Positions 15,443-16,135 of a stretch of DNA of 16,135 bases are shown here, piece after piece. The notes beneath the pieces were generated by a model. That model searched no databases and had not been told where the DNA came from. It saw only the letters and a list, made by a program, of their open reading frames with translations. Both the position numbers and the translations under genes were made by a program. Each line of letters opens with the position of its first letter. Positions within the stretch are counted from its first letter, which is position 1. The stretch lies in NCBI GenBank assembly GCA_030637775.1, contig DAOWFY010000121.1:1-16135 (forward strand). Direction: 5' to 3'. The DNA comes from DAOVGU01 sp030637775 [NCBI: bacterium]. Its GTDB lineage: Bacteria; Ratteibacteria; UBA8468.

Positions 15443-16087
15443 CTAATCGCCAGCAGCTCTGGTAAAATTGCCCAGTGTTAGGTCCTCTGGCTTGTGGCTT
15501 TTTACATGAAGATCACAGAAAAGGTAATTAGCACTACCAGAGTGATATCCGGCACAGTTTGCATATCCCACGGCTGAATTCGAATCCTTATCGTTGTGCT
15601 TGTAGTGGAATTCAAGCAAGAGAACGGTATTGGAGGGATCGCGCAGGCTGGCGAATCTGACACTGCCTGGACCATGGGTGCCATATTTGTGCCAACTGAC
15701 TCCGGTGTCACTTTCATACGAATTCCCTGCATTTATACTGTAAGAGCGCGTGCCTACAGTTTTGTCAGTTGGGCATTTGAAGGGACCCATTTTAGAGGGG
15801 TATGTTACATTCAAACTGCTGTACAAATGCTGATCCCACGACTTATAGCTCGTATTATGTGCAACTGGAAGATACCCATCCCACTCATCAGCATACATCA
15901 TCAGCGCCAAGCCTAACTGCTTGAGGTTACTCATACAGACTGCCCTTCTTGCTCTTTCTCTTGCTTGAGAAAGAGCAGGTAATAGCATCGCCGCCAGAAT
16001 GGCAATGATGGCGATTACCACTAAAAGTTCGATTAAAGTAAACGATTTTCGGTTTCGCAAACCCTTCTTTATTCTTTTAGTTTTCAT
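15443..16087 (-). CDS. Type II secretion/pilin-like pseudopilin with H-X9-D signature
   Basis: The 214-residue product has a class III prepilin signal: a basic leader ([15 protein letters not shown]), then [20 protein letters not shown], with Phe16 as +1 and the conserved Glu20 at +5. The residue before the cleavage site is Ser rather than the usual Gly, which is frequent in this protein class. Residues 37-70 ([27 protein letters not shown]) continue the N-terminal helix. Near the C-terminus, His182 is followed nine residues later by Asp192 ([15 protein letters not shown]), matching the H-X9-DG motif except that Gly is replaced by Leu. Such proteins are often present in many copies in Planctomycetota, Lentisphaerota and related phyla. 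ATG 16087 has GGAGG 9-10 nt upstream plus an AAGGA closer in. A terminator-like hairpin follows. It may help assemble a secretion or surface fibre serving the exported glycan proteins, or it may be independent of them. Confidence 0.88.
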   Translation of the reverse strand: MKTKRIKKGLRNRKSFTLIELLVVIAIIAILAAMLLPALSQARERARRAVCMSNLKQLGLALMMYADEWDGYLPVAHNTSYKSWDQHLYSSLNVTYPSKMGPFKCPTDKTVGTRSYSINAGNSYESDTGVSWHKYGTHGPGSVRFASLRDPSNTVLLLEFHYKHNDKDSNSAVGYANCAGYHSGSANYLFCDLHVKSHKPEDLTLGNFTRAAGD

Positions 16088-16122
16088 TATCCTTTTCCTC
16101 CTTTTCGTTTACCTCACCGACC

Positions 16123-16135
16123 AAACCGTGCGTGC
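16123..16135 (-). other. Edge fragment resembling the 3' half of group II intron domain V
   Basis: Read on the minus strand from the right edge, GCACGCACGGTTT matches the 3' strand of group II intron domain V, whose consensus there is close to CGCACGYACGGTTY. The 5' strand and tetraloop would lie outside the window. I see no clear domain VI hairpin between it and the pseudopilin start. Thirteen bases are weak evidence. Confidence 0.25.

Noticed and set aside
15596-15916. Plus-strand open frame inside the pseudopilin gene
   Set aside because: It is antisense to a well-recognised pseudopilin and has no independent support.

Overview
The window looks like bacterial chromosome, probably from an uncultured, moderately AT-rich lineage. 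It has strong AGGAGG-type ribosome binding sites, a prepilin-like protein with an H-X9-D signature, and very large secreted multidomain glycosidase-like proteins. That combination is common in Planctomycetota/Verrucomicrobiota/Lentisphaerota and in candidate phyla such as Omnitrophota. There is no rRNA or marker gene, so this assignment is an inference with low certainty. I saw no tRNA, rRNA or CRISPR array.

Left part (1-4940). At the left edge the minus strand carries the first 38 codons of what looks like an IS transposase, preceded by a strong 14-bp hairpin. A plus-strand operon follows: an ACT-domain regulator (UPF0237), a PFL-like UPF0210/DUF711 protein, a decayed uroporphyrinogen-decarboxylase-like methyltransferase gene, an alpha-oxoamine synthase (2-amino-3-ketobutyrate CoA ligase-like, PLP-dependent) and an overlapping NAD-type short-chain dehydrogenase. 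Spacings are 2-17 nt or overlapping, and the operon ends in an intrinsic terminator at 4912-4940. The ACT/UPF0210 pair is a known conserved pair of unknown function. The synthase/reductase pair could make a beta-keto amine and reduce it to an amino alcohol. The methyltransferase-like gene has lost an internal block, shifted frame and acquired an in-frame TAG.

Boundary (4878-5198). This stretch holds the terminator, an extended -10 promoter-like sequence and a perfect ribosome binding site followed by only 14 codons. Those codons resemble the start of a DppB/OppB-type permease, so it may be a gene relic.

Right part (5199-16135, all minus strand, transcribed right to left). A type II secretion/pilin-like pseudopilin comes first, followed by a terminator-like hairpin. 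Next is a 315-residue exported carbohydrate-binding-like protein with a helical tail, then 1597- and 1392-residue exported proteins, each with a GH42-like (GH-A clan) barrel and a class-I glutaminase-like/beta-galactosidase trimerisation domain. The 1597-residue protein adds a mutarotase-like beta-sandwich and a helical tail; the 1392-residue protein adds a C-terminal CBM9-like domain. The last two genes are 18 nt apart. Together they suggest a cell-surface or secreted glycan-processing locus. A 122-bp segment with GGGGTGTA/TACACCCC ends and several hairpins sits between the 315- and 1597-codon genes and may be a small mobile-element relic. At the right edge is a short sequence resembling the 3' half of a group II intron domain V.
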